A stretch of 64,000 nucleotides of DNA from Halichoerus grypus. Lineage: Eukaryota; Chordata; Mammalia; Carnivora; Phocidae. Positions within the stretch are counted from its first letter, which is position 1. Each line of letters starts with the position of its first letter. The notes below the pieces were generated by a model, which was not told where the DNA came from, made no database searches, and saw nothing but the letters and a program-made list of their open reading frames with translations. Location: positions 16,758,775 to 16,822,774 of the forward strand of contig NC_135717.1 in the NCBI RefSeq assembly GCF_964656455.1, read 5' to 3'. Of the stretch, positions 27,786 through 38,727 are shown piece by piece. The translations under genes were made by a program, and so were the position numbers.

Positions 27786-28479
27786 CAAAGTAAGGCCTTT
27801 CTGCCACACAATCCCATTCAGTAACTTTAAAATGTAGCCAGCTCCCTGGGCTTTATCTCTGGACTATTGAATCAGAATCTCCAGGGATGGACTCTCACAC
27901 CTGGTAATGATGCTCTGAACAAAATGTTACTTTCTAGCTGCTTTTAGTTTCGCAAATGCTTGAGGTCAGAGGATGACAAAGACTCCCATTTTCTTTGTTC
28001 TTCCCAAAGGGGCCTGTGCCATGGCTGAGCTCTTGCGGGTACCTCAAATCTTCTTGAATATACAGGGACGTGTCTCGTAGCATCTGTCCGTTGCATGCAG
28101 GGAAAGAGCAGTTCACGCAGGAGTCCCCCTCACGCTGAGGGCCTTTGCTCAATGCTGGCCAAGTTGGCTGGACCATAAGTGTTGCACACCGAATACCTCT
28201 GCCCCAGCGCTGCCACCCACCGGGAACGATCCTATGGACAAAGTGGCCGCCCAACTCAGGACACAAACCCAGCTCTTCCTCACCAGGACACAGTGGTAGA
28301 ATAAGGTCAGTGGACTCTTGCCTTGGATCAGTTGGTGCCGGGTCAAGCTGGAACCCACATCAGAGGATTCCCTGTGCTTAGAGCCTCTCACTGCTATGGG
28401 TGAGTGGCAGACAGGCTGGTTGTTTCTCAGGCCCATTGCATGGATAGGCCTGGTGCTGGAGGAGGCTGCCTGGAAGTCA

Positions 28480-28940
28480 GCTACTCCTTTACTCTAGGTA
28501 CTAGGAAGACTGAATGTCCATGTGGGTGCTCGATCCCAGGACCCCAGGGATCCTCATGGGTGTCCATGCGGGTGCCAAAGCAGCTTGCAGCCCTGCCCTG
28601 ACTTCTGCTACATGTGGGGCTTGTGGAGAGTGCTGCAGGCAATGGGACCGGGTCGGAGCTGGGGCTGGACGCCTCGCCACACACTTTGCAGGGAACCGCT
28701 GCTCTCCTGTGTACGTTTTCTGGTGGGTAAGCAGGTTGGAGGTCAGAGAAAAGTGTCTCATGAAGGAGACGTTCGTTTCTCATTTGTGTGAGTGCTTTGG
28801 GAATGACCAGGGGGTGCTCCAGGGCCAGCTCCTTCCATAGTCAGTGCACTTGTAGGGTGTCCTGCCCGTGTGGGCCATCTAGTGCTGGACTGGGTGAGCC
28901 ATTCTTCACAGAAGGTTTTAGGACAGACCGACAGTGGGGT
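28480..28940 (-). pseudogene. decayed C2H2 zinc-finger sequence
   Basis: Read on the minus strand, this segment keeps broken fingers in changing frames. KTFCEEWLTQSST is followed in another frame by MAHTGRTPYKCTDYGRSW (about 28880-28810). Next comes HFSLTSNLLTHQKTYTGEQRF (about 28757-28693), then in a third frame PCKVCGEASSPSSD (about 28695-28650). The HTGRTPYKC and YTGEQRF linkers and the CxxC pair are diagnostic of C2H2 arrays, while stops and frameshifts show decay. Its orientation is opposite to all other ZNF genes here, and its finger wording is not close to the ZNF764 family. The parent gene is unknown. It could be a processed copy or a relic of an inverted cluster member. Confidence 0.78.
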
Positions 28941-28944
28941 GGGA

Positions 28945-29830
28945 GACAGGCATGGAGCTGGGGAAGCTGTTCCTCTGCAGGGGAGAAACGTGCTCCTGCT
29001 TTATTTGTAGGGAGATAATCGTGATTCTATTTGTAAGCCTCTGTTGTCTCTAGGCTTTTACTGCTTGCAATTCTCCAGATTCTTGTTCTCATCTCTTTTC
29101 AGGAGAATGGAAGATGCCATCTTTCCTCCTAAACCAGTTTCTTCCCTTCATTTGTCTGAGAAGGCAACGAGAAAACACAATCATGGCTCCTGCATCACTC
29201 ACACAGGGAGAATTTGGCTCATCAATTGTCAAGAACGCTACCAAAATACTTTCAGCAGCAAGGGTAAAAAAGGGGACAAGAATTGTCTTTCCAGAATCAC
29301 TTTTCCCTTGATTCAAAGCTGCACCAAGGGCAGTGTTTCTTAGGTTCCCTTCTACAAGCTTCTGTCCAAGTCAGACAGGACCGGAGAGTTCTTAGCTCCC
29401 TTAATGGCCCGATGGTTCTCTACTTCTGAACTCCGCCACCCTCACCTGGAAGTAACTCCCATAGGATCCCTGCCTCTCTGTGAGAAAACCCAGGAACCAG
29501 GGACTAAGGCTCCCACTTCGGGGAAGGTGGAAGGGATAGGCAGGTGATAGAAAAGAAAGCAGCCTCCTCTCTGCGGGAGGATCGGCCAACTGGCCCCTTC
29601 AGCACCAGGAACCTGTGGGAGAAAGGAAAGTGCTGGGAAAGGAAGTATGCGGGAGACCGGGGTGGGGTGGCGTGGGGGGGAGTAGGGAAGGTTGTCTGTC
29701 TCCAGATCCCTTGGCTTTCTTCAGAGAGATAAGACATAATGAAAGGTAAGTGGGGGCGGGAAAAGTTCTGAAAGCACCAGCCCGGGGACGGGAAGGGAGA
29801 CGCCAGGCACCTCCCTCTCAGCCCTCCCGC
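28945..29830. other. intergenic, no gene recognised
   Basis: Sequence between the zinc-finger relic and the ZNF768 CpG island. No SINE and no convincing coding signal on either strand. Confidence 0.5.
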
Positions 29831-30989
29831 AGGCACTTCTGACCGCTGGGGTAGGTGGAACCGGCCTGCCCCCTCCAGCCAATCAGAAAGGTGCCTCGCG
29901 TTCCCTGGCGACCATTAACGCCTAGCAGTTGGTGTAGTGGGAGGAGGCGGGACGATGGGAGCGCAAGCTCCCCCAGCCAATCGCTGTACTCCTTGGGAGG
30001 TAGGGGCGGTGCCTCTGGAAACCGGAGGCGGGGCTGTTTCCTTGGCAACGATCCTAGCCCTCCCCGAGTGGGTAGGGTGGAGATTAGGAGGAGCAGAGAA
30101 GGGAGGGGGCCAGGAGGAGTGAGGGTGGGCGCGCCGGTGCGGAGGAGTAGGGTTCGGGTTGGGGGGGTGGGAGCCCCAGACTCAGGAGCTCAAGGCTGGG
30201 GGTGGGGTCCGTCTAGGTTCCCGAGGCGCGGCCGAAGCTGACCCCAAGGCCCGGGAGGGGAAGGGAGCTAGACGCCGCCCCCGCTGGCGCCGGGAAGCGT
30301 CGCTCCTTCTCGCTGACCTTGGTCTCGCTTGTCGCCTCGCCCTTGGCCACAGGCACTGACGGACGCAGGGCCCGGGTGACGGATAGATAGGCTCCTGGAC
30401 GGACGGAGACCTAGGACATAGCACACAAACTACCCCAGGTTTCCTGCCGGCTCCAGGGCTCCCTGTCATCCCCCACCTCAAAGCCGGGGCCATCCAGCCC
30501 AGGGTTAATGCCAACGAGTTTCCACCTCCAGCCGCTCCTAGAGAGGCCGTGGCGCTAGCCAGCGGGGGAAACTGGCCGCGGACGGACACTTCCTGTGCAG
30601 GGGGGAGGGGGGAGGGGGTCGGACAGCCGCAGCCCAGCCCGGGCTGGGGGGCCAGACGGCGGGGTCGCGGGCGGGGAGCGGCGTCCGGGGGCGGCAGGGC
30701 GAGTCGTGAAGACCCTCGCCTCCGAGGCCACGACGCACGGGGGCCTTGGAGGGCCCCAGGGCAAGGCGAGACCTTGTGGGTGGGGGCGGGGCCGCGGGTA
30801 GGGGAGGGGCCCGGCCGGCCAGAGAGGCCCGGGGTCAAGACGTCCGGCCTCAGGGGCCCGGTCTGGGCCGCCGGGTCCCCTGGGCGGCGCTGAGCAGGCG
30901 GGCGGCGAGGGCCCGGGTCTCAGGGTACTCAGGCCTGGTCGCAGGATCGTCCGCCATCGCCGCCGCCGCCGTACTGGGAGCCGGCGGGG
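29830..30989 (+). promoter_or_regulatory. ZNF768: CpG island and promoter region of ZNF768
   Basis: A CpG-dense kilobase ending at the ZNF768 start codon. It contains CCAAT boxes in CAGCCAATCAG (about 29877-29887) and CAGCCAATCGC (about 29975-29985), and several GGGGCGGGG-type Sp sites. A G-rich block near 30598-30620 could form a G-quadruplex. An untranslated first exon may lie here but cannot be placed from sequence. Confidence 0.6.
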
Positions 30990-32939
30990 ATGGAACGGGA
31001 GGCGTCGCCGTGGGGCCTTGAGCCCGGGGATGTGCAAAGTCCTGACGAACTGGGGAGCCCCGAAGGGTCCCTCAAAGGTGAGGGAGGGAGCGTCTCTCTG
31101 AGGAGCGTGCCCGGGAGCGGGAGAGGGGGCTGTGGGCCGTGGGAGGGGAAGAGAGCGGGGGGTTGGGACACCTGGGACTTGGAGGAGGCGGGGGCGGGGA
31201 CTGGAAGTCCCGGGTCGGCGGAGGGGGAGGTGGGAATTTCAGCACCTGCTCCAGGGCCAGCGACCCTGCTGGAGGAGGAGGGAGAGGTTTGTGGCAACTA
31301 GTGGTGGGACCAAATGACCTTCCAGGCCCCGCACAATCTGGGTTTTCTGTAATTCTCTGATCCTGCAGGCAACATGAGTGAGAATGAGGAAGAAGAAATG
31401 TCTCAACAAGAAGGCACTGGGGACTATGAGGTCGAAGAGATACCCTTTGGGCTTGAACCCCAGAGCCCTGGGTTTGAGCCACAAAGCCCCGAGTTTGAAC
31501 CCCAGAGCCCCAGGTTTGAGCCTGAAAGCCCAGGTTTTGAGTCCCGAAGCCCTGGGTTTGTGCCCCCAAGCCCTGAATTTGCACCCAGAAGCCCTGAATC
31601 AGAGAGCCCTGAGTTTGAACCCCAAAGTCCTAGGTATGAGCCCCAAAGCCCTGGGTATGACCCCAAGAGCCCTGGATATGAACCCCGGAGCCCTGGGTAT
31701 GAACCCAAGAGCCCTGGGTATGGACCCCAGAGCCCTGGGTATGAATCCCAGAGCCCGGGATATGAGGCCCAGAATCCTGAGTTCAAAACCCAAAGCCCTG
31801 AATTTGAAGCTCAAAGTTCCAAATTTCAGGAAGGTGCAGAGATGCTTCTCAATCCTGAGGAAAAGAATCCCTTGAGCATCCCCTTGGGAGTCCACCCCTT
31901 GGACTCCTTCACCCAGGGGTTTGGGGAGCAGCCCACAGGGGGCCTGCCCCTAGGGCCACCTTTTGAGATGCCCACAGGGGCCCTGCTGGCCACACCCCAG
32001 TTTGAGATGCTCCAGAATCCCCTGGGCCTGACGGGGGCCCTTCGGGGGCCAGGCAGGCGGGGTGGCCGGGCCAGGGGGGGGCAGGGCCCTCGGCCTAATA
32101 TCTGCGGCATCTGCGGGAAGAGCTTTGGGCGGGGCTCCACCCTGATCCAGCACCAGCGCATCCATACGGGTGAGAAGCCCTATAAATGTGAGGTGTGTAG
32201 CAAGGCCTTCTCCCAGAGCTCTGACCTCATCAAACACCAGCGCACCCACACGGGCGAGCGGCCCTACAAGTGTCCCCGTTGTGGCAAGGCCTTCGCCGAC
32301 AGCTCTTACCTGCTTCGCCACCAGCGCACCCACTCTGGTCAGAAGCCCTACAAGTGCCCGCACTGCGGCAAGGCCTTCGGCGACAGCTCCTACCTCCTGC
32401 GGCACCAGCGCACGCACAGCCACGAGCGGCCCTACAGCTGCCCCGAGTGCGGCAAGTGCTACAGCCAGAACTCGTCCCTGCGCAGTCACCAGCGCGTGCA
32501 CACCGGCCAGAGGCCCTTCAGCTGCGGCATCTGCGGCAAGAGCTTCTCGCAGCGCTCGGCCCTCATCCCGCACGCCCGCAGCCACGCCCGCGAGAAGCCC
32601 TTCAAGTGCCCGGAGTGCGGCAAGCGCTTCGGCCAGAGCTCGGTGCTGGCCATCCACGCCCGCACGCACCTGCCGGGCCGCACCTACAGCTGCCCCGACT
32701 GCGGCAAGACCTTCAACCGCTCGTCCACGCTGATTCAGCACCAGCGCTCGCACACGGGCGAGCGGCCCTACCGGTGCGCCGTGTGCGGCAAGGGCTTCTG
32801 CCGCTCGTCCACGCTGCTGCAGCATCATCGGGTGCACAGCGGCGAGCGGCCCTACAAGTGCGACGACTGCGGCAAGGCCTTCTCGCAGAGCTCCGACCTC
32901 ATCCGCCACCAGCGGACCCACGCGGCCGGCCGGCGCTGA
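30990..32939 (+). CDS. ZNF768: ZNF768, heptad-repeat zinc-finger protein with ten C2H2 fingers (complete, two coding exons)
   Basis: Coding exons are 30990-31077 (88 nt) and 31369-32939 (1571 nt), giving about 552 residues. Exon 1 encodes [17 protein letters not shown] and ends with AAAG|GTGAGG. Exon 2 follows CCTGCAG and continues [16 protein letters not shown]. An array of about 18 heptads (EPQSPGF/Y type, one shortened to five residues) spans bases 31454-31828. A linker with [11 protein letters not shown] follows, then ten C2H2 fingers from about 32100 to the end, finishing THAAGRR. There is no KRAB or SCAN domain. Human ZNF768 has the same layout; its heptads resemble the RNA polymerase II C-terminal domain and it has been reported to bind MIR-derived DNA. 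An internal ATG at 31374 is a possible alternative start. The ATG at 30990 has a good context (GGGATGG). Confidence 0.96.
31454..31828 (+). repeat. ZNF768: 21-bp coding minisatellite (heptad array of ZNF768)
   Basis: About 18 tandem units of 21 bases with the core CCCAGAGCCCTGGGTATGAA or close variants. Because the unit length divides by three, two other frames also stay open, giving artefactual PRALGMN-like and YPGLLGS-like repeats. Confidence 0.92.
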
Positions 32940-33460
32940 CCTGGGGCCCCGCCCGGGGCGGGGGAGGCGGTGGGTGCGAGAGAAGGGGCCAGGGGGCTGG
33001 AGAGAAACCTTTAGGGGGCATAGTGGGAAAGCCGGGGGGCGGCTGGAGGAGTCTAGGGCCGGGGTGCCGGAAGTTACGGGCCCTGGAGACTTACGGGAAA
33101 TGGGCTCCGAAGAGGGGTTGGAGAGAGGCCAGGCAGGCAGTGGGAGGTTCTGGGAGAGATCCAGGAGAGAGGTCGGCAGAGAGCTGGCCTGGGCGGCAGC
33201 GTGCCCCTCGGTGGGTGCCTGGCTTGGCAAAGCGCTGGGCGGGGGTGGGGGGAGGGGGGAGGGTTACTTAATTAGAGTGGGGTAGCTTAGATTGGTAGCT
33301 ACTGAGACCCTCCTTGAGTCAGGAAGGGGTGAGGGTAGGTGGGGTGGGGAGTGGGCCCTGGGGTGGGGCTTGGGCCTCAGCGCAAACCCCAGCCTCCCTT
33401 GTCTTCCTCAGGCTTTGGAGCCCCTGAATTTGAGTTCAATAAAAACCTTTATGTGGCAAA
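32940..33460 (+). other. ZNF768: ZNF768 3' untranslated region
   Basis: G-rich 3' UTR of about 500 bases, ending after the AATAAA at 33438-33443. Confidence 0.7.
33438..33443 (+). terminator. ZNF768: polyadenylation signal AATAAA for ZNF768
   Basis: Canonical hexamer with a GT-rich downstream element (AAAATGTGTGCATGG at about 33475-33489). It is the first canonical signal after the stop. Confidence 0.75.
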
Positions 33461-34560
33461 AGAGACTTGTCCTTAAAATGTGTGCATGGGCAGTGCCCCG
33501 GGCAGCGGGAAACACTCAGTGATAAGTACACGGAGCCAGTGAAGCCGTAGGGGCCCGTCTGGGAAGCGCTTTTATGTTCCAAGTTTCCCTGGAATCTTAT
33601 AATCTGATGCTCAGGAGACGTGAGCTGCCCATATATCCCCAAGTCTTGTCTCATGCTTTGAATGCTGCACAAACACACAGGGAGCCCAGTGTGGGAGGGG
33701 TGAGAAAGCCTTCGACTTTGTGGGTTATCCCTTCTACCAAACACAGAGGGTCTGTCCTTGGGCCAGAGAACAGACCCTGTTCTCATAGCCAGGCGTAGAG
33801 CCTGTGTTCCATCTCTTTCTGGCTCCCTGCGTCTAGCCGTGCCATCCTCCTCTCCCCTCCCCAGCCGGAACCTCTGGCCATCACTTTGTGCAGACTGGAG
33901 TGCCCAGAACCACAGAGAGTGCCTGCAGTCCCGACCCCACCTGTAGGGGGCACATAGGGGACCCAGTGAGAGGATTAAACAACTCTAGCCTTTAAGACCA
34001 ACCCACCAGGCTGGGCCTGATTTGCCACACCTCTGCCTCTTTTTTAGGACCCCTGGGCCTATTGGGATCACCCTGCTCCCACCCTGCCTTTATCCTACTT
34101 TTCTTTCCTATCTGAGCCTCAGCCCTCCTAATACGGGGCTCTCAGGAAAGAATGGAGAGTCAGTGTTAGCGGTGAGTCTGTGGGATCCTGGGGTGTGGCC
34201 TGCCTTGACCTTATTGACATTATTTTTCAAGTAAAATCTCTTGGTCTTTTAAAAACCTTTGTAAACTTTATGCACATTTTTGTACAGATACCCTACCACA
34301 CATAATTTCAAATATTAAAATACTCCATATTTCATATAGTTCATATATGTAACTACAGATGTTAACTAGAACTGCATTTGACTACCTGACATATTACATT
34401 TGTAGACATTTACTTTAACACTTATTTCAATTATACAACTTAATTTTTGTACTTTGGAGTTGTTTTTTTTTCAGCTCCCAAACATGTCTGTAGGCCATTG
34501 AAAGCCGGGGGGCCCTGGGCACGGTGCTTGTGGTGCTTAATTGATAAAGGAGCCTGCATG
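33461..34560. other. intergenic between convergent genes ZNF768 and ITGAL (left part)
   Basis: No gene recognised. Bases about 34240-34450 are AT-rich, possibly an old LINE remnant. Confidence 0.45.
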
Positions 34561-34583
34561 CTACTTATGAACCTTAGCATTTA

Positions 34584-34791
34584 TTTATTTATTTTTTTTT
34601 TAAAAGATTTTATTTATTTATTTGAGACAGAGAGAATGAGAGAGAGAGAGCACATGAGAGGGGGGAGGGGCAGAGGGAGAAGCAGACCCCCTGCCGAGCA
34701 GGGAGCCCGATGCGGGACTCGATCCCGGGACTCCAGGATCATGACCTGAGCCGAAGGCAGTCACTTAACCAACTGAGCCACTCAGGCGCCC
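34584..34791 (-). mobile_element. Can-SINE with 18-bp target-site duplication
   Basis: Minus-strand copy. TATGAACCTTAGCATTTA occurs at 34566-34583 and 34792-34809. Confidence 0.95.
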
Positions 34792-35040
34792 TATGAACCT
34801 TAGCATTTAAAGCAGGTCAAGTGAGGGGGGCCTCAGCTGCTCGGCCGCCACCCCTCTCTTCCACACAACAGCTCCTGAGGTTCCCTCAGATCCCAGGTGG
34901 GGCAAAGCAGCCCAGGAGGGGCATGCATCTTTCTCAAGGTCACCACAAAGAACTAGGACTCCAGTGCCAGGTCTTTTGCAGTCCAGCATGCCGCTTTGAC
35001 CACATCGTCCTGCACAGCTAAACCATTTTTTTAAAAAGTC

Positions 35041-35127
35041 ATCTTTCCACCCAACGTGGAGATTGAACTCATGACCCCGAGATCAAGAGTCGCCTGCTCC
35101 ACCGACTGAGCCAGCCAGGTGCTCCAC
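35041..35127 (-). mobile_element. Can-SINE, old and truncated
   Basis: Only the tRNA-like half of a diverged minus-strand SINE (GAACTCATGACCCCGAGATC to CAGCCAGGTGCTCC). Confidence 0.8.
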
Positions 35128-35139
35128 AACTAAACCATT

Positions 35140-35333
35140 TAAAAAAAAAGATTTTATTTATTTATCTGTGAGAGAGAGAGAGAGAGCGAGCACAAGCAGA
35201 GGGAACAGCAGGCAGAGGGAGAAGCAGACTCCCCACTGAGCAGGGAGCCCGATGTGGGACTCGATCCCAGGACCCTGGGACCACGACCCGAACCAAAGGC
35301 AGACACTCAACAACCGAGCCACCCAGGCATCGC
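35140..35333 (-). mobile_element. Can-SINE
   Basis: Minus-strand copy. CACAACTAAACCATTT before and CACAACTAAACGATTT after form the target duplication. Confidence 0.9.
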
Positions 35334-35384
35334 ACAACTAAACGATTTCTACTCCCCACCTTTATCAAGCACACATGTGCTCCC

Positions 35385-35590
35385 AAAAGTTCTAGACCAC
35401 TTGCAAGTGTTATATCATGTTCACAATAGCTCTGAGGGATATACAGTTATCATTCCCATTTTACAGATGAAGAAATGAGTCCCAGAGAAGGTAAGTAATG
35501 GCCCCACCTGGCACAGCTGCGAAGCAGCAGAGCCTGGACTCAAACCTGCCTGGTTTTGACTATTTTCCCAATGATACTAAGGTGTTACTT
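35385..35590 (-). mobile_element. MIR element
   Basis: MIR wording in order: ATCATTCCCATTTTACAGAT, GAAATGAGTCCCAGAGAAGG, and CAGAGCCTGGACTCAAACCT. Confidence 0.7.
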
Positions 35591-36510
35591 TTTCACTTTG
35601 TGCCACGAGGACGGTGTTTTCCAGAGGCTACATGGCCTGTGAGAACATAGGTCATCATTCGGACAGCTTGTGGGCGATGTGGACTTGGGTGTCCATATGT
35701 TTTAAATTTTTCTCCATTTGAATTTCTAATTGGACAAACACCAATAGATATAACCCATATAAACAAAAACTCTGGGGATCTTTAATTTTTAAGAGTATAA
35801 AGAGGTCCTGAGCCCTAAACATGTGAAGGCCACTGAATCAAACACTTATTGAACGTCTTCTTTGTTGCCAGCCCTGGGGAGGGGTCAGTGTTGGTAACAC
35901 AAGTGAGCAAAGACTGAATCCTGCCTTCTAGAACCTCCCAGTCTTGAGGGAGGAGCCCACACCGTGTTATGTGTACTGAAGGGGTATAAAGTGAAGATGA
36001 AATGGGTCATTTTGTCTAGGAACTGAGGGGATGAGAAAAGCTTGAGAGTGCTTTGAAGTAGGAAGATTTTAAAGGGTAGAAAGGGGCTGGAATTGGACGG
36101 GCTGGCAAAGGGAACAGCATTTGCAAAGACACGGGCGGGGAAGGGCATGTGGGTAATTGAGGACGGGGGCTCTTAAGGGAGCGGGGATATAGATTCCTGG
36201 GCAGGTCTGTTCCTGAAATGAACCTCCCAGATTTTCTGTGCTATTTTGCTCCCAACCCTGATGAAAATGTTCACTTTTTGGGTGTGTGTGTGTCACAGAG
36301 CATCAGCGATGTAAGAGGACCCTCCCCATCACTCTCCAGCCTGCTATCCTGCTTTATCTTCTTCACAACCCCTCCGCCACGTGGAATCATATTTCTACCT
36401 TTTCACTCTGTTTTCCCACTGGGGTGATGCTTCCTGGGGGCAGGGACTTGTCTGTCATGTTCATCACCGTGCCCTCGGGGCACAGAGCGGGCCCTGACAC
36501 AGAACTCTCA
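35591..36510. other. intergenic, no gene recognised
   Basis: Unique-looking sequence with a possible old L2/MIR stretch near 35820-35950. No coding signal. Confidence 0.45.
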
Positions 36511-36525
36511 AGAAATACTGCGTGA

Positions 36526-36726
36526 GGGGCGCCTGGGTGGCTCAGTTGGTTAAGCGGCTGCCTTCGGCTCAGGGCATGATCCCAGGGTCCTGGGATCGAG
36601 CCCCGCATCGGGCTCTCTCCTTGGCAGGAAGCCTGCTTCTCCCTCTCCCACTCCCCCTGCTTGTGTTCCCTCTCTCGCTGTCTCTCTCTGTCAAATAAAT
36701 AAATAAAATCTTAAAAAAAAAAAAAA
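36526..36726 (+). mobile_element. Can-SINE with 15-bp target-site duplication
   Basis: Plus-strand full copy. AGAAATACTGCGTGA flanks it at 36511-36525 and 36727-36741. Confidence 0.95.
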
Positions 36727-37320
36727 AGAAATACTGCGTGAATCCATAGAAGCTGATGGGCTTCACGAGACCTACAGATAACTTCATGCACTTTTAGCAT
36801 TTCTGTGGTATTTCTGACCATTAGAACATTTTTTCCCCCTCTCTGGGAAAATGGGCCTCACTTCTTCCTTCCTGAGGTCTTTCTTATGAGCCAGCCCCAT
36901 GGTTCCTTGGGTGCTGGACCAGAAGGGGGTTGAGGAGGTGGAAGAGGCTGGCAGGCTTTGAAATACTGTTCTGGGTCTTGTGTACCAGGCTCGAGAATGT
37001 TCGCTTACACCCTGTAAGCAGAAGGGAGCCCTCAAAGGTCACTGCTTGGGAGACCGAATGTTGCTTCTCAGCTCCCAGTGCTGGACCCAGAGAGCTGGAC
37101 TGAAAATTACTCCATATTCTGCCCCCTCTCCCCCATCCCCCCCAGGGTCCTACTGACCACAAGAGGGCAGCAGCGAGGAGCCCCTCTGTCCCTCCTAAAG
37201 GTGGGGGCCTCGGGATCAAGCCCCACCAATTGTTTTTTTAGAAAAAGGCCAGGGAGGGTCTATTCTCACACCTTAATGAATTGTCAATGCCTTATGCAGG
37301 TCAGTCTCTGAGGGTTGTCA

Positions 37321-37370
37321 TAACAAAAAAGAAAAAGAAAAAAGAAAGAAAAGAAAAAAGAGAAGAGCTG
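37321..37370. repeat. purine-rich (A/G) tract
   Basis: Tract of AAAGAAAA-type units with no C or T from about 37325 to 37366. Confidence 0.7.
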
Positions 37371-37459
37371 TTTGTGTCCCACTTAGAGAAAGGGTTGAAA
37401 AGGAAATGTTCATTTAATTGAGCCAGGCCAGAATGGGGCACCAGCATAAAAACATCACA

Positions 37460-38553
37460 AAATTGGACGGATTTTCACATTTATTGGGTAAACATTGGCA
37501 GGCACTGTGTTTGGTGCTGGGAGCCGGGTGGACAGACACGATGGGCGCCTTGAGCTCACAGCCTCCCGGTGGGGGCCACGGTGGGGCGTGGGGCGTCCCC
37601 GTGGGGGCTGTGGAGCAAGGAGGCCAGAGCCCAGGGAAAGACTGAGGCTTGAAGGGTGGAGATGCCATGGGCCCACCCAAACGTTTTCTCCATCTTCCCA
37701 CTGGCACCCTCCCTAGTTCGGTGAAATTGTGTGCCTGGCTCTGTGATGTTACCAAGGTGAACATGACTGGTACGGTCCCTACCCCCATGGAGTCCATGGC
37801 TGGATTTGAGAGATGAGCATTAAGTAGCAAACATGATCCACGCAATGAAGGAGAGTGCAGGAATGTTCCAGGCAGAGGGAGCAGTCTGGGTGAAGGCAGT
37901 GAGACAGGAAGGAGCTTGGCTCGTGAGGAAGGCTGGTGTAACTGGAGCTCAGGAAGGGAGGTGGGGAGTCTCTGGAGGAGGCCAGGAAGGCAACAGGGGC
38001 CCAAATTTGCACTGGCATGTTAAGGATATTCTGCAGATTCTGGAAGGCATGTTCAGGAACTTGGGCTCCAGCCCCAGAGCAAAGCAGTGACATGGATCAG
38101 GTTTGCTCTCCGGCAGCAGATGGAAAGCTGACAGGACTCCGGGCAGGAGAGAGTGAAGGGCAAGGTTCTGGGAGTCTGAGGCCTCTGGGGACATCCAAGG
38201 GCAGGTGGGTGTGAGGGCCGAGAGAGTCACTACGTCCTGATATGACAGTTTTTCCAGGTTTAGATCACATATTGTCTTCCAGGGGAGGATACTAAGAAGG
38301 ACCGGGGCCAGCCAGAGCCAGCTGACCATGACAAGGCCTCCCCTCTGTGGCCTGCCCGCCCATCCCTCAGGGGCCCTCACCATGAGCCCGCAGAGCAGGC
38401 AGGCAGGAGTGAGCGCCATGTTCCAGACAGCGACACGGAGGCCCAGGTGGGGGCAGTGACTTGCCCGAAGACACACAGCGAGACACAGGTAGAGGCCGAG
38501 GGCCAGCCGGCATCCCGAGTCCAGTCGTGGGCCCTCTGCGTCAGGCCGGGGCC
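37460..38553 (-). other. ITGAL: ITGAL 3' untranslated region
   Basis: Inferred from the stop codon at 38554-38556 (minus strand) to the AATAAA at 37485-37480. The segment contains no SINE. The end is approximate. Confidence 0.55.
37480..37485 (-). terminator. ITGAL: candidate polyadenylation signal for ITGAL
   Basis: TTTATT on the plus strand is AATAAA on the minus strand, about 1.07 kb after the ITGAL stop. A longer 3' UTR is possible. Confidence 0.5.
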
Positions 38554-38727
38554 TCAGTCTTTGCCGTCCCCATCCTGGGCCTCCTCCTCGTGGAGGGGTT
38601 CCAGGCAGCCCGGGTCCCCAGCCTCTTCCTGGGACACTGGCTTCTCCGAGTCTTCTCTAGGGATTCCATTGGAAGCTTCTGCAGTGGCCTCCATCTTCTC
38701 CTTCAGGTTCCGTTTGAAGAAGCCAAA
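38554..38727 (-). CDS. ITGAL: ITGAL last coding exon: cytoplasmic tail
   Basis: Encodes 57 residues starting [14 protein letters not shown] and ending EAQDGDGKD, then TGA. GFFKR is the conserved membrane-proximal integrin alpha motif that clasps the beta subunit tail. The codon before G is TTT (F), where human alpha-L has V. Confidence 0.96.
   Translation of the reverse strand, partial: FGFFKRNLKEKMEATAEASNGIPREDSEKPVSQEEAGDPGCLEPLHEEEAQDGDGKD

Noticed and set aside
24922..28440. Search for a ZNF747 orthologue between ZNF764 and ZNF768
   Set aside because: No KRAB-A or second-exon signature was found on either strand. The gene is absent here, or it was never duplicated in this lineage.
29044..29343. 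Possible zinc-finger relic (HTGRIW...) on the plus strand
   Set aside because: Only the HTGR string resembles a linker. There is no CxxC or HxxxH spacing nearby, so it is likely chance.
31424..31786. Long minus-strand frame with YPGLLGS-like repeats, and a plus-strand second frame with NPRALGM-like repeats, over the ZNF768 heptads
   Set aside because: Both are by-products of a 21-bp repeat whose length divides by three, so several frames stay open. No start context or splice structure supports them.
31950..33230. 426-codon minus-strand frame opposite the ZNF768 fingers
   Set aside because: Antisense of a GC-rich zinc-finger array. The period of the fingers keeps the frame open and the protein has no recognisable domain.
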